Shown here piece after piece: positions 9,431-19,986 of a DNA stretch of 64,000 nt. The notes beneath the pieces were generated by a model. The model searched no databases. It was not told the origin of the DNA and worked only from the letters and a program-made list of their open reading frames with translations. The translations under genes and the position numbers were made by a program. The DNA is from an uncultured Crocinitomix sp. GTDB taxonomy: Bacteria; Bacteroidota; Bacteroidia; Flavobacteriales_D; Crocinitomicaceae. The stretch lies in assembly GCA_905478225.1 (NCBI GenBank), contig CAJQHR010000005.1, forward strand, positions 1-64,000, written 5' to 3'. Each line of letters begins with the position of its first letter. Positions within the stretch are counted from its first letter, which is position 1.

Positions 9431-10765
9431 TTATATCACGTTTCCAATTGGTTTCTCTCCTCTTCTTCCACGTATGGATCCACCTTCCATCAATCCGTCG
9501 TAATGTCTGTTTAACAAGTACGTTTCGATTTGCTGCAAAGTATCTAATACAACACCTACCATAATTAACATAGACGTTCCACCCATAAACATTGCAAATC
9601 CATCACCCACACCGAATAACATGGCAAAGGCAGGAATAATTGCAATTGCTGCTAACATTAATGAACCTGGCAAAGTAATTCTTGAAAGAATATTATCTAA
9701 GAAGTCTGCTGTTTCAGATCCTGGTTTAACACCTGGAACGAAACCACCGTTTCTTTTCAAGTCATCTGCAATTTGCTTTGGATTAATCGTGATTGCCGTA
9801 TAGAAATACGTAAAGATGATAATCATTAAAGCAAATACAAAGTTGTACCAAAATCCTTTAAAGTCGGCCAATACTCCAATGAAGGAATTTTCACCTAACA
9901 TAGCCGGAACGGTCATGATCGCTTGCGCAAAGATAATTGGCATTACACCAGAAGCATTTACCTTCAAAGGAATATAACTTCTTGATGATTGTTCCAATCC
10001 TTGTCCGCCTTGTCCAACTACTTTTTTAGCATAGTTAATTGGAACACGACGCACGCCCTGCACAATGAGCACGGTTATCATGATTATTGCAAAGAAGACC
10101 AGCATTTCCACGATAAACATGAAGATTGATCCTGATCCTTCCATTCTTTGAGTAAACTCAGAAAACACTGAACTAGGGAATCGAGCTAAGATTCCAACTG
10201 TAATTAATAGCGAAATTCCATTACCAATTCCTTTGTCTGTAATCCTTTCACCCAACCACATGGCAAACATAGTACCTGCAATTAATAAAGTAATACACGT
10301 TACCCACCACATAACACTATCTGGATCAACAGCACCACCTCTACTAATGACATACATGGAAATGTAAGACGGCGCTTGGAATGCACAAATTGCAATAGTC
10401 AAAAAACGAGTATACCCGTTAATCTTTCTTCTACCGCTTTCTCCTTCTTTCTGCATTTTCTGTACAACAGGAACTGCCATGCCTAATAACTGCATAATAA
10501 TTGATGCAGAGATATAAGGCATAATTCCTAAGGCCATAATAGATGCTTGCGAGAATGCTCCACCGGCAAATAAGTCTAGTAAACCAACTAGGCCTGCTTC
10601 ACCATCCCCACTACTTGCAACTGCTAAGGCTTTTTGATCCACCCCTGGAAGTACAATGAACGAACCTATTCGATAGATTAGGATTAACCCAAGAGCTATT
10701 CCTATTCTATTTCGAAGTTCTTCAACCTTCCAAATGTTTTTTATTGTTTCTATAAATTTTTTCAT
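9431..10765 (-). CDS. secY: Preprotein translocase subunit SecY
   Basis: SecY is the membrane channel of the Sec pathway, which every signal-peptide protein in this window needs. The product is 444 aa with ten hydrophobic segments. It has the plug-region motif GLLDLFAGGAFSQASIMALG, then MPYISASIIMQLL, and the cytoplasmic loop RRVPINYAKK and PLKVNASGVMPIIFA. The C-terminal RHYDGLMEGG is typical. It lies between rplO and infA. Confidence 0.99.
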   Translation of the reverse strand: MKKFIETIKNIWKVEELRNRIGIALGLILIYRIGSFIVLPGVDQKALAVASSGDGEAGLVGLLDLFAGGAFSQASIMALGIMPYISASIIMQLLGMAVPVVQKMQKEGESGRRKINGYTRFLTIAICAFQAPSYISMYVISRGGAVDPDSVMWWVTCITLLIAGTMFAMWLGERITDKGIGNGISLLITVGILARFPSSVFSEFTQRMEGSGSIFMFIVEMLVFFAIIMITVLIVQGVRRVPINYAKKVVGQGGQGLEQSSRSYIPLKVNASGVMPIIFAQAIMTVPAMLGENSFIGVLADFKGFWYNFVFALMIIIFTYFYTAITINPKQIADDLKRNGGFVPGVKPGSETADFLDNILSRITLPGSLMLAAIAIIPAFAMLFGVGDGFAMFMGGTSMLIMVGVVLDTLQQIETYLLNRHYDGLMEGGSIRGRRGEKPIGNVI

Positions 10766-10783
10766 TAGAGGTGTTTGTTAGGA

Positions 10784-11230
10784 TTAAACAGTTTCTACAC
10801 TACCGCCAGCAGCTTCAATTGCAGCTTTTGCTGATGCAGAAAAGCCATTTGCTGATACCTTAAGTGATGCTTTTAATTCTCCTCTTCCTAAAACTTTTAC
10901 CAAATCGTTTTTAGATGCTAATCCGTTTTCACGAATCACTTCTAAATTAACCTCAGAGATTTTCAATTTGTCAACAAGCGTTTGCAATGTATCTAAGTTG
11001 ATTCCTTTATACTCAACACGATTCATGTTGGTAAAACCAAATTTAGGTACACGTCTTTGAAGTGGCATTTGTCCCCCTTCGAATCCAACCTTACGGCTAT
11101 ATCCAGAACGTGACTTTTGACCTTTGTGTCCTCTTGTTGCAGTACCACCGTGACCAGAACCTTGACCTCTACCGATTCGCTTAACGCTTTTCGTTGATCC
11201 GTCTGCCGGTGTAATATTATTTAAATTCAT
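10784..11230 (-). CDS. rplO: Large ribosomal subunit protein uL15
   Basis: L15 is a late-assembly 50S protein. I chose the ATG at 11230, which gives 148 aa starting MNLNNITPADGSTKSVKRIG. The frame is open to a TTG at 11260, but that would overlap the end of rpmD and add ten residues not seen in homologues. The glycine-rich N-terminus GRGQGSGHGGTATRGHKGQ and PLQRRVPKFGF are typical. It lies between rpmD and secY. Confidence 0.97.
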   Translation of the reverse strand: MNLNNITPADGSTKSVKRIGRGQGSGHGGTATRGHKGQKSRSGYSRKVGFEGGQMPLQRRVPKFGFTNMNRVEYKGINLDTLQTLVDKLKISEVNLEVIRENGLASKNDLVKVLGRGELKASLKVSANGFSASAKAAIEAAGGSVETV

Positions 11231-11252
11231 TTTGCTAATGATTATATAATTC

Positions 11253-11429
11253 TTACTCAATTATTTCTAACATGTGAGAAACTTTTCTTACCATCCCCAT
11301 AACTTGCGGAGTAGCTTCTTTCTCAATGATTTGGTTTAATTTTCTAAACCCTAATGCTTCAATCGTTGCCTTTTGATCTTTTGGACGATTAATCGCACTT
11401 TTTACTTGCTTAATTTTAATAGTAGCCAT
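11253..11429 (-). CDS. rpmD: Large ribosomal subunit protein uL30
   Basis: This is a 58-aa protein read from the gap between rpsE and rplO. It starts MATIKIKQVKSAINRPKDQK and ends VRKVSHMLEIIE. ALGFRKLNQ matches the L30 core. It is on the same strand as its neighbours, with 22-bp and 11-bp gaps, in the usual spc-operon position. Confidence 0.96.
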   Translation of the reverse strand: MATIKIKQVKSAINRPKDQKATIEALGFRKLNQIIEKEATPQVMGMVRKVSHMLEIIE

Positions 11430-11440
11430 AATGCAATTTA

Positions 11441-11950
11441 TTAACCGTTAAAAACTTTATCCAATGAAACTCCTCGATCGTGAGCAACTTGAACAGCATC
11501 TCTCATATGAACTAATGCGTCAATTGTTGCTTTTACAACATTGTGAGGGTTCGAAGAACCTTGTGATTTTGCCAAAATATCTGTAATACCTGCACTTTCA
11601 AGAACCGCACGCATTGCACCACCTGCAATAACACCTGTACCATTAGAAGCTGGTCTTAAGAAAACACGAGCGCCTGAATACTTTCCTTTTTGAACATGAG
11701 GAACTGTACCATTAATAATTGGCACACGAATCAAGTTTTTCTTTGCATCATCCACACCTTTAGAAATTGCTTCCACAACTTCTTTCGCTTTTCCAAGCCC
11801 GTGACCAACAACACCTTCTTCGTTGCCTACTACAACCACAGCTGAGAAAGTAAAATTACGTCCACCTTTAGTAACTTTTGTTACACGGTTTAACGCAACT
11901 AACTTATCTTTTAATTCTAGATCAGTTGATCTAACTATCTTTGCTTTCAT
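11441..11950 (-). CDS. rpsE: Small ribosomal subunit protein uS5
   Basis: S5 supports decoding fidelity and lines the mRNA entry channel. The product is 169 aa. The double-stranded RNA-binding-like N-terminus has [20 protein letters not shown] and [10 protein letters not shown]. The C-terminal domain has [20 protein letters not shown]. It is five bases downstream of rplR. Confidence 0.99.
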   Translation of the reverse strand: MKAKIVRSTDLELKDKLVALNRVTKVTKGGRNFTFSAVVVVGNEEGVVGHGLGKAKEVVEAISKGVDDAKKNLIRVPIINGTVPHVQKGKYSGARVFLRPASNGTGVIAGGAMRAVLESAGITDILAKSQGSSNPHNVVKATIDALVHMRDAVQVAHDRGVSLDKVFNG

Positions 11951-11955
11951 CTTTC

Positions 11956-12309
11956 TTAAAATTTTAGTCCACCTTCTCTAGCACCGTCAGCAAGTGACTT
12001 TACTCTTCCGTGATATTGGTAACCATTTCTGTCAAATACAACTGCAGATACGCCTGCTTTCACTGCTTTTTCAGCAAGATCTTTTCCAATGATCGCTGCT
12101 ACTTCGGATTTTGATTTTCCATCTGTAGCAGTGTTCTTGTATGAAGATGCTGAAGCCAAAGTGATCCCTTGGATATCATCAATTACCTGCGCATAGATTT
12201 GCTTGTTTGATCTAAACACGCTCAATCTAGGTTGTTCTGAAGTTCCGAAAACATTTTTTCGAATTCTTCTTTTTATTTTTGCTCTTTTTGCAACTTTATC
12301 TAAAGCCAT
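11956..12309 (-). CDS. rplR: Large ribosomal subunit protein uL18
   Basis: L18 carries 5S rRNA into the central protuberance with L5. The product is 117 aa with a basic N-terminus ([15 protein letters not shown]), then [19 protein letters not shown] and the C-terminal [19 protein letters not shown]. It starts 8 bp after rplF ends. Confidence 0.99.
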   Translation of the reverse strand: MALDKVAKRAKIKRRIRKNVFGTSEQPRLSVFRSNKQIYAQVIDDIQGITLASASSYKNTATDGKSKSEVAAIIGKDLAEKAVKAGVSAVVFDRNGYQYHGRVKSLADGAREGGLKF

Positions 12310-12317
12310 AATATCAA

Positions 12318-12869
12318 TTATTTCGCAGCTGATTTACCAGCTTTTCTTCTAATAAACTCATCAGAGTATCTAATTCCTTTTCCTTTATAAGGTTCTGGCT
12401 TTCTTAAAGATCTAATCTTTGCAGCCACCTGACCCAACAATTGCTTGTCGTGAGACTCTAATGTTACAATTGGTGCTTTACCCTTTTGAGTATCCGCAAT
12501 CAATTTAATTTCGGTAGGTAATTCGATAACTACTGGGTGAGAAAAGCCAATAACCATTTCTAGTTTTTGACCATTAGCCACCGCTCTATAACCGACACCA
12601 TGGAATTCTAATTTCTTAGACCATCCTTTTGAAACACCTTCAATCATATTAGAAACAAGTGCGCGGTATAAACCGTGCTTAGCTCTTGTATCTTTGTGAT
12701 CAGAAGAACGCTCAAAAGTTAGCGTATTTCCATCTTGTTTAATTGTAACACTCGGGTCTATATCTTGTGTCAATTCCCCCTTTGATCCTTTTACAGTAAT
12801 TGAGTTTGCTTCAATTTTGATTACAACTCCGTCTGTAACAGTAACCGGTGCATTTCCAATTCTAGACAT
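12318..12869 (-). CDS. rplF: Large ribosomal subunit protein uL6
   Basis: L6 lies near the factor-binding site of the 50S subunit. The product is 183 aa with two L6 domains. It starts [15 protein letters not shown]. The C-terminal signature is [20 protein letters not shown]. Neighbours are rpsH and rplR. Confidence 0.99.
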   Translation of the reverse strand: MSRIGNAPVTVTDGVVIKIEANSITVKGSKGELTQDIDPSVTIKQDGNTLTFERSSDHKDTRAKHGLYRALVSNMIEGVSKGWSKKLEFHGVGYRAVANGQKLEMVIGFSHPVVIELPTEIKLIADTQKGKAPIVTLESHDKQLLGQVAAKIRSLRKPEPYKGKGIRYSDEFIRRKAGKSAAK

Positions 12870-12891
12870 AACTTAAATTTCTTTACTTTTT

Positions 12892-13284
12892 TTAATAAAC
12901 GTAACAAAGTACTTCGCCGCCAATTTTTTCTTTTCTCGCTTCTTTGTCAGAGATAACTCCTTTAGAAGTAGAAAGAATTGCGATTCCTAAACCATTTAAT
13001 ACACGTGGCAATTCGTTAGCACCAGCATATTTTCTTAAACCTGGAGAACTAATTCTTTCGATTTTTTTGATTGCTGGAGAATCGTTTACGTATTTCAAAG
13101 CGATTTTGATGATACCTTGTTTACCATCTTCTTCGAATTTGTGACTAAGGATATAGCCTTTATCTTCTAAAATCTTAGTGATTTCTTTTTTAATTCCTGA
13201 AGAAGGAATTTCGACAACCTTGTGTCGTGCTGCTTGCGCATTTCTAACTCTCGTTAAAAAATCTGCTATTGGATCTGTATACAT
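12892..13284 (-). CDS. rpsH: Small ribosomal subunit protein uS8
   Basis: S8 binds the central domain of 16S rRNA and in other bacteria represses the spc operon. The product is 130 aa: [19 protein letters not shown], then [12 protein letters not shown] and the C-terminal [20 protein letters not shown], ending GGEVLCYVY. All are standard. Position between rpsN and rplF is normal. Confidence 0.99.
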   Translation of the reverse strand: MYTDPIADFLTRVRNAQAARHKVVEIPSSGIKKEITKILEDKGYILSHKFEEDGKQGIIKIALKYVNDSPAIKKIERISSPGLRKYAGANELPRVLNGLGIAILSTSKGVISDKEARKEKIGGEVLCYVY

Positions 13285-13351
13285 TATTTATTTGTTAAGA
13301 CTTGAGACCACACTATATGCGCAATCTTAGTTTCTATTTAAAAATTCTTTT

Positions 13352-13639
13352 TTACCAGCTCGCTTTTCTGATTCCTGGTATTTTACCAGACAATGCCATT
13401 TCTCTGAACGTTACCCTAGAAATTCCAAATTGTCTCATATAACCCCTTGGACGTCCAGTCAAACCACATCTGTTATGAACTCTAATTTGCATTGAGTTCT
13501 TTGGTAATTTTTGTAATGCCATCATAGCATCCCAATCACCTTCATTTGCAGCTGTTCTAAGCTCAGCTCTTTTGTCAGCATATTTTGCAGCCATTCTGAT
13601 TTTCTTGCGCTGCTTCGCTTTCATTGATTCTTTAGCCAT
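13352..13639 (-). CDS. rpsN: Small ribosomal subunit protein uS14, zinc-free type
   Basis: S14 is in the 30S head. The 95-aa product is intermediate between the 61-aa zinc form and the 101-aa E. coli form. It lacks the C-x2-C...C-x2-C zinc ligands. The C-terminal half [20 protein letters not shown] and the end GIRKASW are diagnostic. It lies between rplE and rpsH. Confidence 0.98.
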   Translation of the reverse strand: MAKESMKAKQRKKIRMAAKYADKRAELRTAANEGDWDAMMALQKLPKNSMQIRVHNRCGLTGRPRGYMRQFGISRVTFREMALSGKIPGIRKASW

Positions 13640-13645
13640 CTTCTC

Positions 13646-14197
13646 TTAGTTTTTTACGAATGGAAAACCAAACTCTTTCAATAACGCTTTACCTTCCTCA
13701 TCAGAAGATGTGCTGGTTACGAAAGTGATATCCATACCAAATATTTTGTTCACTTTATCAATATCAATTTCAGGGAAAATGATGTGTTCTTTGATACCCA
13801 TGTTGAAATTACCGGTACCGTCAAAACCACTTGCTTTCACTCCTCTAAAATCTCTAGTTCTTGGTAAAGCAATATTGATAAGACGGTCTAAAAATTCATA
13901 CATTTTATAACCTCTCAACGTTACCTTCACTCCTACAGGCATCCCTTTTCTCAATTTGAAATTTGAGATATCCTTTTTAGAGTTTCTAGATATTGCTTTT
14001 TGACCAGCGATCAATGACATATCACTCATTGCTGATTCGATCAATTTTTTGTCTGAAATTGCATCACCAACTCCCTGGCTTAATACAATCTTTTCGAGTT
14101 TAGGCACTCTCATTACCGATTTAAAACCAAACTGTTCTTGCAAACTTTTGGAAATCTCGTTAGCGTACTGTACTCTTAGTCTTGGTGTATAGCTCAT
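13646..14197 (-). CDS. rplE: Large ribosomal subunit protein uL5
   Basis: L5 binds 5S rRNA and contacts P-site tRNA. The product is 183 aa. Conserved blocks are [31 protein letters not shown] and [16 protein letters not shown]. The first base of its start codon lies at the last base of rplX, so the two genes overlap by one base and are probably coupled. Confidence 0.99.
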   Translation of the reverse strand: MSYTPRLRVQYANEISKSLQEQFGFKSVMRVPKLEKIVLSQGVGDAISDKKLIESAMSDMSLIAGQKAISRNSKKDISNFKLRKGMPVGVKVTLRGYKMYEFLDRLINIALPRTRDFRGVKASGFDGTGNFNMGIKEHIIFPEIDIDKVNKIFGMDITFVTSTSSDEEGKALLKEFGFPFVKN

Positions 14198-14514
14198 TAT
14201 TTAACTACCTCCCCGTTCTTTTTTAAAAATCTTACTAATTTACCATTTTCGTCGGTTTTTCTTCCAACTCGGGAAGCAACACCATTAACGACAAGCATTA
14301 CGTTGGAAATATGAATTCCAGCTTCTGCTTCTTCAATACCACCTTGTGGATTAGCTGCACTTGGCTTAACATGTTTTTTCACCATGTTAGCACCCTCAAC
14401 AATCACACGATTTTTCTTTCTATCGACTAGAAGGATCTTACCCTCTACCCCTTTAGACGTGCCGCTAAGGACTTTTACAATGTCATCCTTTTTGACGTGT
14501 AGTTTCTTTTGCAT
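14197..14514 (-). CDS. rplX: Large ribosomal subunit protein uL24
   Basis: L24 is an assembly initiator at the tunnel exit. The 105-aa product has a KOW motif in [20 protein letters not shown] and continues [20 protein letters not shown]. It overlaps rplE by one base and lies 11 bp after rplN. Confidence 0.99.
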   Translation of the reverse strand: MQKKLHVKKDDIVKVLSGTSKGVEGKILLVDRKKNRVIVEGANMVKKHVKPSAANPQGGIEEAEAGIHISNVMLVVNGVASRVGRKTDENGKLVRFLKKNGEVVK

Positions 14515-14525
14515 TTTCTTAATTT

Positions 14526-14894
14526 TTAAAGTACCTCAGGTGCTAATGACACAACTTTCATGTACTGCTTATCTCTTAACTCACGAGCGACAGGTCCAAA
14601 AATACGTGTACCTCTCATCTCACCAGCTTCGTTTAACAACACCACTGCATTGTCATCAAATCTTACATACGAACCGTCCGCACGTCTGATTTCTTTCTTT
14701 ACTCTGACGATAACTGCTTTAGCAACTTGTCCTTTTTTTACGCCACCCGCTGGGATTGCGCTTTTAACAGTTACAACAATTTTATCACCAACTGAAGCGT
14801 ATCTACGTTTGGTACCTCCTAAAACTCGGATACACAAAACTTCTTTTGCTCCACTGTTGTCAGCTACTGATAATCTACTTTCTGCCTGAATCAT
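14526..14894 (-). CDS. rplN: Large ribosomal subunit protein uL14
   Basis: L14 takes part in inter-subunit bridges. The product is 122 aa, the invariant family length. It starts [20 protein letters not shown] and ends [11 protein letters not shown]. The internal signature [20 protein letters not shown] is present. It sits between rpsQ and rplX. Confidence 0.99.
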   Translation of the reverse strand: MIQAESRLSVADNSGAKEVLCIRVLGGTKRRYASVGDKIVVTVKSAIPAGGVKKGQVAKAVIVRVKKEIRRADGSYVRFDDNAVVLLNEAGEMRGTRIFGPVARELRDKQYMKVVSLAPEVL

Positions 14895-14900
14895 TGTGTC

Positions 14901-15161
14901 CTATTTAGCTCTTTCGATAATTTCTACTAATCTCCAACACTTATTTTTACTAAGTGGTCGTGTCTCCATGATACGAATAGTATCACCTTCGTTACACTCA
15001 TTTTTTTCGTCGTGGGCGACAAATTTAGTAGTTTTTTTTACGAACTTACCATATTTCTCGTGTTTTACTTTACGCTCAACAGAAACAACAACAGATTTCT
15101 CCATTTTACTGCTGGTTACCACACCAATACGTTCTTTTCTTAAATTTCTTTTTTCTTCCAT
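14901..15161 (-). CDS. rpsQ: Small ribosomal subunit protein uS17
   Basis: S17 is a primary 16S rRNA binder with an OB fold. The product is 86 aa: [20 protein letters not shown], then [19 protein letters not shown] and [20 protein letters not shown]. It lies between rpmC and rplN. Confidence 0.99.
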   Translation of the reverse strand: MEEKRNLRKERIGVVTSSKMEKSVVVSVERKVKHEKYGKFVKKTTKFVAHDEKNECNEGDTIRIMETRPLSKNKCWRLVEIIERAK

Positions 15162-15190
15162 TATAGAAAGTCTTTATTAAATAAAAAGCA

Positions 15191-15385
15191 TTAAGCGCTA
15201 AGCTCTCTACTTTTTAGTTCAGTTTTTAAACGAGCGATTGTTTTACGCCCCTCTCTAATTTGAATTGGATTTTCCAATTGCGAAACGGCGTGCGAAAGTA
15301 ACAATTTTTCGTGTTGTTCCGTTGCATTTGCGAATTTCTCTTTAAGATCTTCCAAAGACAGTTCTCTTATTTCCGTAGCTTTCAT
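15191..15385 (-). CDS. rpmC: Large ribosomal subunit protein uL29
   Basis: L29 is a small helical protein at the polypeptide exit, close to the signal-recognition-particle docking site. The product is 64 aa: MKATEIRELSLEDLKEKFAN, then NPIQIREGRKTIARLKTEL. Order rplP-rpmC-rpsQ is standard. Confidence 0.98.
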   Translation of the reverse strand: MKATEIRELSLEDLKEKFANATEQHEKLLLSHAVSQLENPIQIREGRKTIARLKTELKSRELSA

Positions 15386-15421
15386 CTAATTATATTATTT
15401 GTTTATGACCAAGATGAATGA

Positions 15422-15838
15422 TTATACGTAATCTTTTCTGACTACGAACTTGCATTTTAACGGAAGTTTTTGAGCAGCTAGACGCATTGCTTCACGCGCT
15501 GTCTCTAAATCAACTCCTTCTGCTTCAAACAAGATTCTACCTGGTCGAACCACTGCTACCCAATGGCTAGGTGCACCTTTACCTTTTCCCATCCGTACCT
15601 CAGCTGGCTTAGCTGTAATTGGTTTGTCTGGAAAAACGCGAATCCAAACTTTACCTTCTCTCTTCATGTATCGAGTAACGGCAATACGTGAAGCTTCGAT
15701 TTGTCTAGATGTAAGCCATCCTGGCTCAAGCGACTTTAATCCAAAAGATCCGAATGCAATCTGGCTTCCTCTTTGAGCAAGGCCAGTGTTTCTTCCTTTT
15801 TGAGCTTTTCTAAATTTTGTTCTTTTCGGTTGTAACAT
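15422..15838 (-). CDS. rplP: Large ribosomal subunit protein uL16
   Basis: L16 shapes the A site of the 50S subunit. The product is 138 aa, starting [59 protein letters not shown] and [18 protein letters not shown] are diagnostic. It lies between rpsC and rpmC. Confidence 0.99.
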   Translation of the reverse strand: MLQPKRTKFRKAQKGRNTGLAQRGSQIAFGSFGLKSLEPGWLTSRQIEASRIAVTRYMKREGKVWIRVFPDKPITAKPAEVRMGKGKGAPSHWVAVVRPGRILFEAEGVDLETAREAMRLAAQKLPLKCKFVVRKDYV

Positions 15839-15857
15839 TCTATAATGCTTTAACTAA

Positions 15858-16565
15858 TTATTTTCTTCTGTTCTGAAACTTAGGACTTCTCTTTCCGCCT
15901 TTTTTCTGTTGTAGTCCAACATTTGGAGAAAGATCTCTTTTACCATAAACTTCACCTTTACAAATCCATACTTTGATTCCGATACGACCGTAAGTTGTGT
16001 GAGCCTCAGCTAACGCATAGTCAATATCTGCTCTGAAAGTATGTAATGGGGTTCTTCCATCTTTGTACATTTCATTTCTTGCCATCTCAGCACCGTTTAA
16101 ACGACCACTGATTTTAACTTTGATTCCTTCAGCACCCATTCTCATAGTTGACTGAATTGACATTTTAATTGCACGACGGAAAGAGATTCTTCCTTCAATT
16201 TGTCTTGCAATACTGTCAGCAACCAATTTCGCATCCAATTCAGGTCTTTTAATTTCAAAGATGTTAATTTGAACCTCTTTACCTGTAATCTTCTTCAACT
16301 CTTCTTTTAGTTTGTCAACTTCTTGACCACCTTTTCCGATAATTACTCCCGGACGAGCCGTGTTGATAGTTACTGTAACAAGTTTAATTGTACGTTCGAT
16401 AATAATTTTAGAGATGCTCGCTTTTGCAAGACGCGCATTTAAGTATTCTCTAATTTTATGATCTTCAACAATTTTAGCAGAATAGTCATTTCCACCAAAC
16501 CAGTTTGATTCCCATCCTTGGATGAATCCCAATCTATTTCCTATTGGATTAGTCTTTTGTCCCAT
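15858..16565 (-). CDS. rpsC: Small ribosomal subunit protein uS3
   Basis: S3 lines the mRNA entry tunnel and helps unwind mRNA. The product is 235 aa. It starts [18 protein letters not shown]. The KH domain has [20 protein letters not shown]. The C-terminal domain has [20 protein letters not shown] and [20 protein letters not shown]. It begins 2 bp after the rplV stop. Confidence 0.99.
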   Translation of the reverse strand: MGQKTNPIGNRLGFIQGWESNWFGGNDYSAKIVEDHKIREYLNARLAKASISKIIIERTIKLVTVTINTARPGVIIGKGGQEVDKLKEELKKITGKEVQINIFEIKRPELDAKLVADSIARQIEGRISFRRAIKMSIQSTMRMGAEGIKVKISGRLNGAEMARNEMYKDGRTPLHTFRADIDYALAEAHTTYGRIGIKVWICKGEVYGKRDLSPNVGLQQKKGGKRSPKFQNRRK

Positions 16566-16567
16566 TC

Positions 16568-16969
16568 TTAATTTGTTTTTACACTATCAACAACGATAGT
16601 AGTGTGATTTGATCTTTTTCTAATTCTGTGTGCGCGACCTTGAGGTGCAGGTTGAATTCTTTTCAACATTCCAGCAACATCAACTCTTACTTCTGAAACG
16701 ATTAACGTTTCATCTTCCAAGTTTTTGTCTTCGTTCTTTTGTTCCCAGTTCGCGATAGCTGAACGTAACAATTTTTCTAAACGACCTGCTGCTTCTTTTG
16801 AATTGTGTGATAAAATATTCAACGCTTTATTCACTTCAACTCCTCTTACGAGGTCAGCCACTAAACGCATTTTGCGTGCAGTAATTGGACAGTCATTCAA
16901 CTTTGCGATAGCAATTTTTGATTTTGCTTCTTTAAGTTGTTCTGCTTTTAATCTTTTTCTAGCTCCCAT
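16568..16969 (-). CDS. rplV: Large ribosomal subunit protein uL22
   Basis: L22 lines the peptide exit tunnel. The product is 133 aa with [39 protein letters not shown] and the C-terminal hairpin end [20 protein letters not shown]. Its N-terminal leader of about 25 residues is slightly longer than in E. coli. It lies between rpsS and rpsC. Confidence 0.99.
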   Translation of the reverse strand: MGARKRLKAEQLKEAKSKIAIAKLNDCPITARKMRLVADLVRGVEVNKALNILSHNSKEAAGRLEKLLRSAIANWEQKNEDKNLEDETLIVSEVRVDVAGMLKRIQPAPQGRAHRIRKRSNHTTIVVDSVKTN

Positions 16970-16988
16970 TGTATCCTATGTTAGACTA

Positions 16989-17261
16989 TTATTTTTTCTT
17001 CTTTTTGTCCGCGTGACCTCTAAAGGTTCTAGTCGGAGCAAATTCACCTAATTTATGACCAACCATATTTTCAGTTACATAAACCGGAATAAATTTGTTC
17101 CCGTTGTGAACTGCGATAGTTAATCCAACAAAGTCAGGCGTGATTGTTGAAGGTCTTGACCAAGTTTTAATCACAGCTTTCTTTTGTGACTCTTGTGCTT
17201 CTTCTACTCTTTGCATTAACTTGTAATGAACAAAAGGTGGTTTTTTTAATGATCTACTCAT
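16989..17261 (-). CDS. rpsS: Small ribosomal subunit protein uS19
   Basis: S19 forms a 30S head complex with S13. The product is 90 aa, starting [20 protein letters not shown]. The signature [20 protein letters not shown] is complete. It follows rplB after 7 bp. Confidence 0.99.
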   Translation of the reverse strand: MSRSLKKPPFVHYKLMQRVEEAQESQKKAVIKTWSRPSTITPDFVGLTIAVHNGNKFIPVYVTENMVGHKLGEFAPTRTFRGHADKKKKK

Positions 17262-17268
17262 GCCTTAA

Positions 17269-18093
17269 TTATTTCTTACGCTTTTCAATTATATACTTCG
17301 AAGAGTACTTTTTCTTAGATCTAGTCTTGTATCCTTTAGCCGGCATACCGTTTCTTGATCTAGGGTGTCCTCCAGATGATTTACCTTCACCACCGCCCAT
17401 TGGGTGATCCACAGGGTTCATTACAACACCTCTTACTCTAGGTCTTCTTCCTTTCCATCTTGAACGTCCAGCTTTACCAGACCTTGTTAACATGTGCTCT
17501 GCATTAGAGACAGTTCCGATCGTTGCTAAGCAAGTTGTAAGGATCATTCTAGTTTCTCCTGAAGGTAATTTAACCGTTGCGTATTTTCCTTCACGTGCTT
17601 GAAGCTGAGCATAAGAACCAGCACTTCTTGCGATTGCTGCACCTCTACCTGGCTTTAATTCAATGTTGTGAATGATTGTACCCAATGGAATATCACTCAA
17701 GTATAAAGTATTACCAATTTCTGGCTCTATATCTTTTCCTGAACTGATAATCGCTCCAACAGCCAATCCTTCTGGATGAATGATGTAACGTTTTTCTCCA
17801 TCAGCATAAAACAATAATGCGATTCGAGCAGATCTATTTGGATCATATTCAACAGCCTTTACCGTAGCAGGGATGCCAAATTTTTCTCTTTTAAAATCTA
17901 CAATTCTATATTTCTTTTTGTGACCACCACCTAAATATCTCATGGTCATCTTTCCGGTGTTATTTCTACCGCCGGATCTGCTTTTCGTTGCCAATAATGA
18001 TTTCTCTGGCGAAGACTTTGTGATTTCTGCGAAATCATTCGCAATCTTATGTCTTTGCCCTGGTGTAATCGGCTTTAATTTTCTAACTCCCAT
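17269..18093 (-). CDS. rplB: Large ribosomal subunit protein uL2
   Basis: L2 is needed for subunit association and peptidyl transfer. I start it at the ATG at 18093 (274 aa, [20 protein letters not shown]). The frame is open to a TTG at 18120, but that would overlap rplW and add nine residues that homologues lack. The conserved C-terminal [20 protein letters not shown] contains the functional His. It lies between rplW and rpsS. Confidence 0.98.
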   Translation of the reverse strand: MGVRKLKPITPGQRHKIANDFAEITKSSPEKSLLATKSRSGGRNNTGKMTMRYLGGGHKKKYRIVDFKREKFGIPATVKAVEYDPNRSARIALLFYADGEKRYIIHPEGLAVGAIISSGKDIEPEIGNTLYLSDIPLGTIIHNIELKPGRGAAIARSAGSYAQLQAREGKYATVKLPSGETRMILTTCLATIGTVSNAEHMLTRSGKAGRSRWKGRRPRVRGVVMNPVDHPMGGGEGKSSGGHPRSRNGMPAKGYKTRSKKKYSSKYIIEKRKK

Positions 18094-18097
18094 TTTC

Positions 18098-18394
18098 TTA
18101 AATGTCTTTGTACAAGTCAATACTTTCTCCTGAAGCTACTGAAACTACCGCCTTTTTCCAGATCGGCTTAGTTTGTTCAGCAACACCTCTTGAAGTATAT
18201 TTTCTTTTAGGTTTACCTCCACCATAAGTCATGGTACGAACGTTTTCTACTGTGACACCATAAATCTTCTCAATAGCGTCTTTAATTTCCAATTTGTTAG
18301 CTCTTCTGTCAACTACGAAAGAATATCTGTTGTTTAGTTCACTATCCAACGTTGCTTTCTCTGTTAGCAAAGGCTTTTTTATCATACTGTTCAT
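18098..18394 (-). CDS. rplW: Large ribosomal subunit protein uL23
   Basis: L23 is the main docking point for trigger factor and SRP at the tunnel exit. The product is 98 aa: [20 protein letters not shown], then [17 protein letters not shown] and [20 protein letters not shown]. It lies between rplD and rplB, with four bases before the chosen rplB start. Confidence 0.98.
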   Translation of the reverse strand: MNSMIKKPLLTEKATLDSELNNRYSFVVDRRANKLEIKDAIEKIYGVTVENVRTMTYGGGKPKRKYTSRGVAEQTKPIWKKAVVSVASGESIDLYKDI

Positions 18395-18405
18395 CTCTTC
18401 TGCTA

Positions 18406-19032
18406 TTAATTTAGTATGGTTTCAATTTTTGCAACAGCACCTTCAACAATAACTACTTTATTAGCATTTAATATTTCGTATGTGTTTAAGCTATCCGCGG
18501 TAACAACATTTGCACCTTGAATATTACGAGCTGATAGGTATACGTTTTTATTGTTTTCAGGCAATACAAACAATACTTTCTCATATGCAATACTCATGTC
18601 TGACATGATGTTCATGAAATTCTTAGTTTTCACGTCACTCAAGTCCATGTTGTTTACAACGATAATGTTGTTCTCTTTTGCTTTATAAGTCAAGGCAGAC
18701 TTTCTAGCCAAACGCTTCAATTTCACATTTAATTTGAAATCGTAGTTTCTTGGTCTAGGTCCAAATACACGACCACCGCCTCTAAAGACTGGTGATTTAA
18801 TGCTTCCTGCACGTGCAGTACCTGTTCCTTTTTGCTTTTTGATCTTACGCGTACTTCCAGCGATATCGGCTCTTTCTTTTGATTTGTGCGTTCCTTGTCT
18901 TTGCGCAGCTAAATATTGCTTTACATCCAAGTAGATCGCATGATCATTAGGTTCGATACCATAGATAGAATCAGTCAGCGTAACCTTCGCGGCAGTTTCC
19001 TTACCTTTAATGTCTACAACTTTAATATCCAT
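18406..19032 (-). CDS. rplD: Large ribosomal subunit protein uL4
   Basis: L4 reaches into the exit tunnel; in E. coli it also regulates the S10 operon. The product is 208 aa. The tunnel-loop signature [20 protein letters not shown] is present, followed by [19 protein letters not shown]. It starts one base after the rplC stop. Confidence 0.99.
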   Translation of the reverse strand: MDIKVVDIKGKETAAKVTLTDSIYGIEPNDHAIYLDVKQYLAAQRQGTHKSKERADIAGSTRKIKKQKGTGTARAGSIKSPVFRGGGRVFGPRPRNYDFKLNVKLKRLARKSALTYKAKENNIIVVNNMDLSDVKTKNFMNIMSDMSIAYEKVLFVLPENNKNVYLSARNIQGANVVTADSLNTYEILNANKVVIVEGAVAKIETILN

Positions 19033-19033
19033 C

Positions 19034-19648
19034 TTATTTCTTAATTATTACGTAAGAACCTTTAGCACCAGGAACGGATCCTTTTACTATAATTAAATTC
19101 TTATCAGTTAAAACTTTTAATATTTGAAGGTTTGGTTGAGTTACGCGAACGTTACCCATTTGGCCTCCCATTCTCATTCCTTTGAATACTCTCGCAGGAT
19201 AAGAAGCTGCACCAATTGATCCTGGCGCTCTTAATCTGTTATGTTGACCGTGAGTTGCTTGACCAACACCACCAAATCCGTGACGTTTTACAACCCCTTG
19301 AAATCCTTTACCTTTTGATGTGCCAACTACATCTACAAAAGTATTTTCCTCAAAAATATCAACATTGACAACATCTCCTAAGCTCAAATCGCTAAAGCCA
19401 TCAAACTCAACCATTTTTGACTTTGGTGTAGTTTTAGCTTTTTTGAAATGTCCTTGAAGACCGGCTGATGTGTTCTTTTCACGTTTGTCTCCAAACGCTA
19501 ACTGAACAGCACTATAGCCGTCTTTTTCTTCGGTTTTCACTTGTGTTACTACACAAGGACCAGCCTCTAACACTGTGCATGGCGTTGCCTTGCCCTCGGC
19601 ACTGTAGATGCTAGTCATTCCGATTTTCTTTCCAATAATCCCTGGCAT
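19034..19648 (-). CDS. rplC: Large ribosomal subunit protein uL3
   Basis: L3 is an early 50S assembly protein. The product is 204 aa: [20 protein letters not shown], then [19 protein letters not shown] and [20 protein letters not shown]. The glutamine in GGQMGN, a methylation target in E. coli, is conserved. It lies between rpsJ and rplD. Confidence 0.99.
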   Translation of the reverse strand: MPGIIGKKIGMTSIYSAEGKATPCTVLEAGPCVVTQVKTEEKDGYSAVQLAFGDKREKNTSAGLQGHFKKAKTTPKSKMVEFDGFSDLSLGDVVNVDIFEENTFVDVVGTSKGKGFQGVVKRHGFGGVGQATHGQHNRLRAPGSIGAASYPARVFKGMRMGGQMGNVRVTQPNLQILKVLTDKNLIIVKGSVPGAKGSYVIIKK

Positions 19649-19665
19649 ACTTAATTTATTACTTG

Positions 19666-19971
19666 TTAAACTTTAATTTCAACGTTAACTCCACTTGGCA
19701 ATTCTAATTTCATTAGTGCATCAACTGTTTTAGATGAAGAGCTATAAATGTCTATCAATCTTTTATAAGCTGACAATTGAAATTGTTCTCTTGCCTTTTT
19801 ATTTACGTGTGGTGATTTTAACACCGTGTAAATTCTTTTGTGCGTAGGTAAAGGAATTGGTCCGCTTACTACAGCGCCAGTCGCTTTAACCGCTTTTACA
19901 ATCTTTTCAGCAGACTTGTCTACTAAGTTGTGATCGTAAGACTTTAATTTTATTCTAATTTTTTGGCTCAT
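19666..19971 (-). CDS. rpsJ: Small ribosomal subunit protein uS10
   Basis: S10 is in the 30S head and doubles as the antitermination factor NusE. The 101-aa product has [40 protein letters not shown] and [20 protein letters not shown]. It follows fusA after 15 bp; no tuf gene lies between them, unlike in E. coli. Confidence 0.99.
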   Translation of the reverse strand: MSQKIRIKLKSYDHNLVDKSAEKIVKAVKATGAVVSGPIPLPTHKRIYTVLKSPHVNKKAREQFQLSAYKRLIDIYSSSSKTVDALMKLELPSGVNVEIKV

Positions 19972-19986
19972 TTTTCTGGCTCTTTA

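Noticed and set aside
14384-15180. Plus-strand frames opposite rplX, rplN and rpsQ
   Set aside because: They are antisense to well-supported ribosomal genes and show no family motif.
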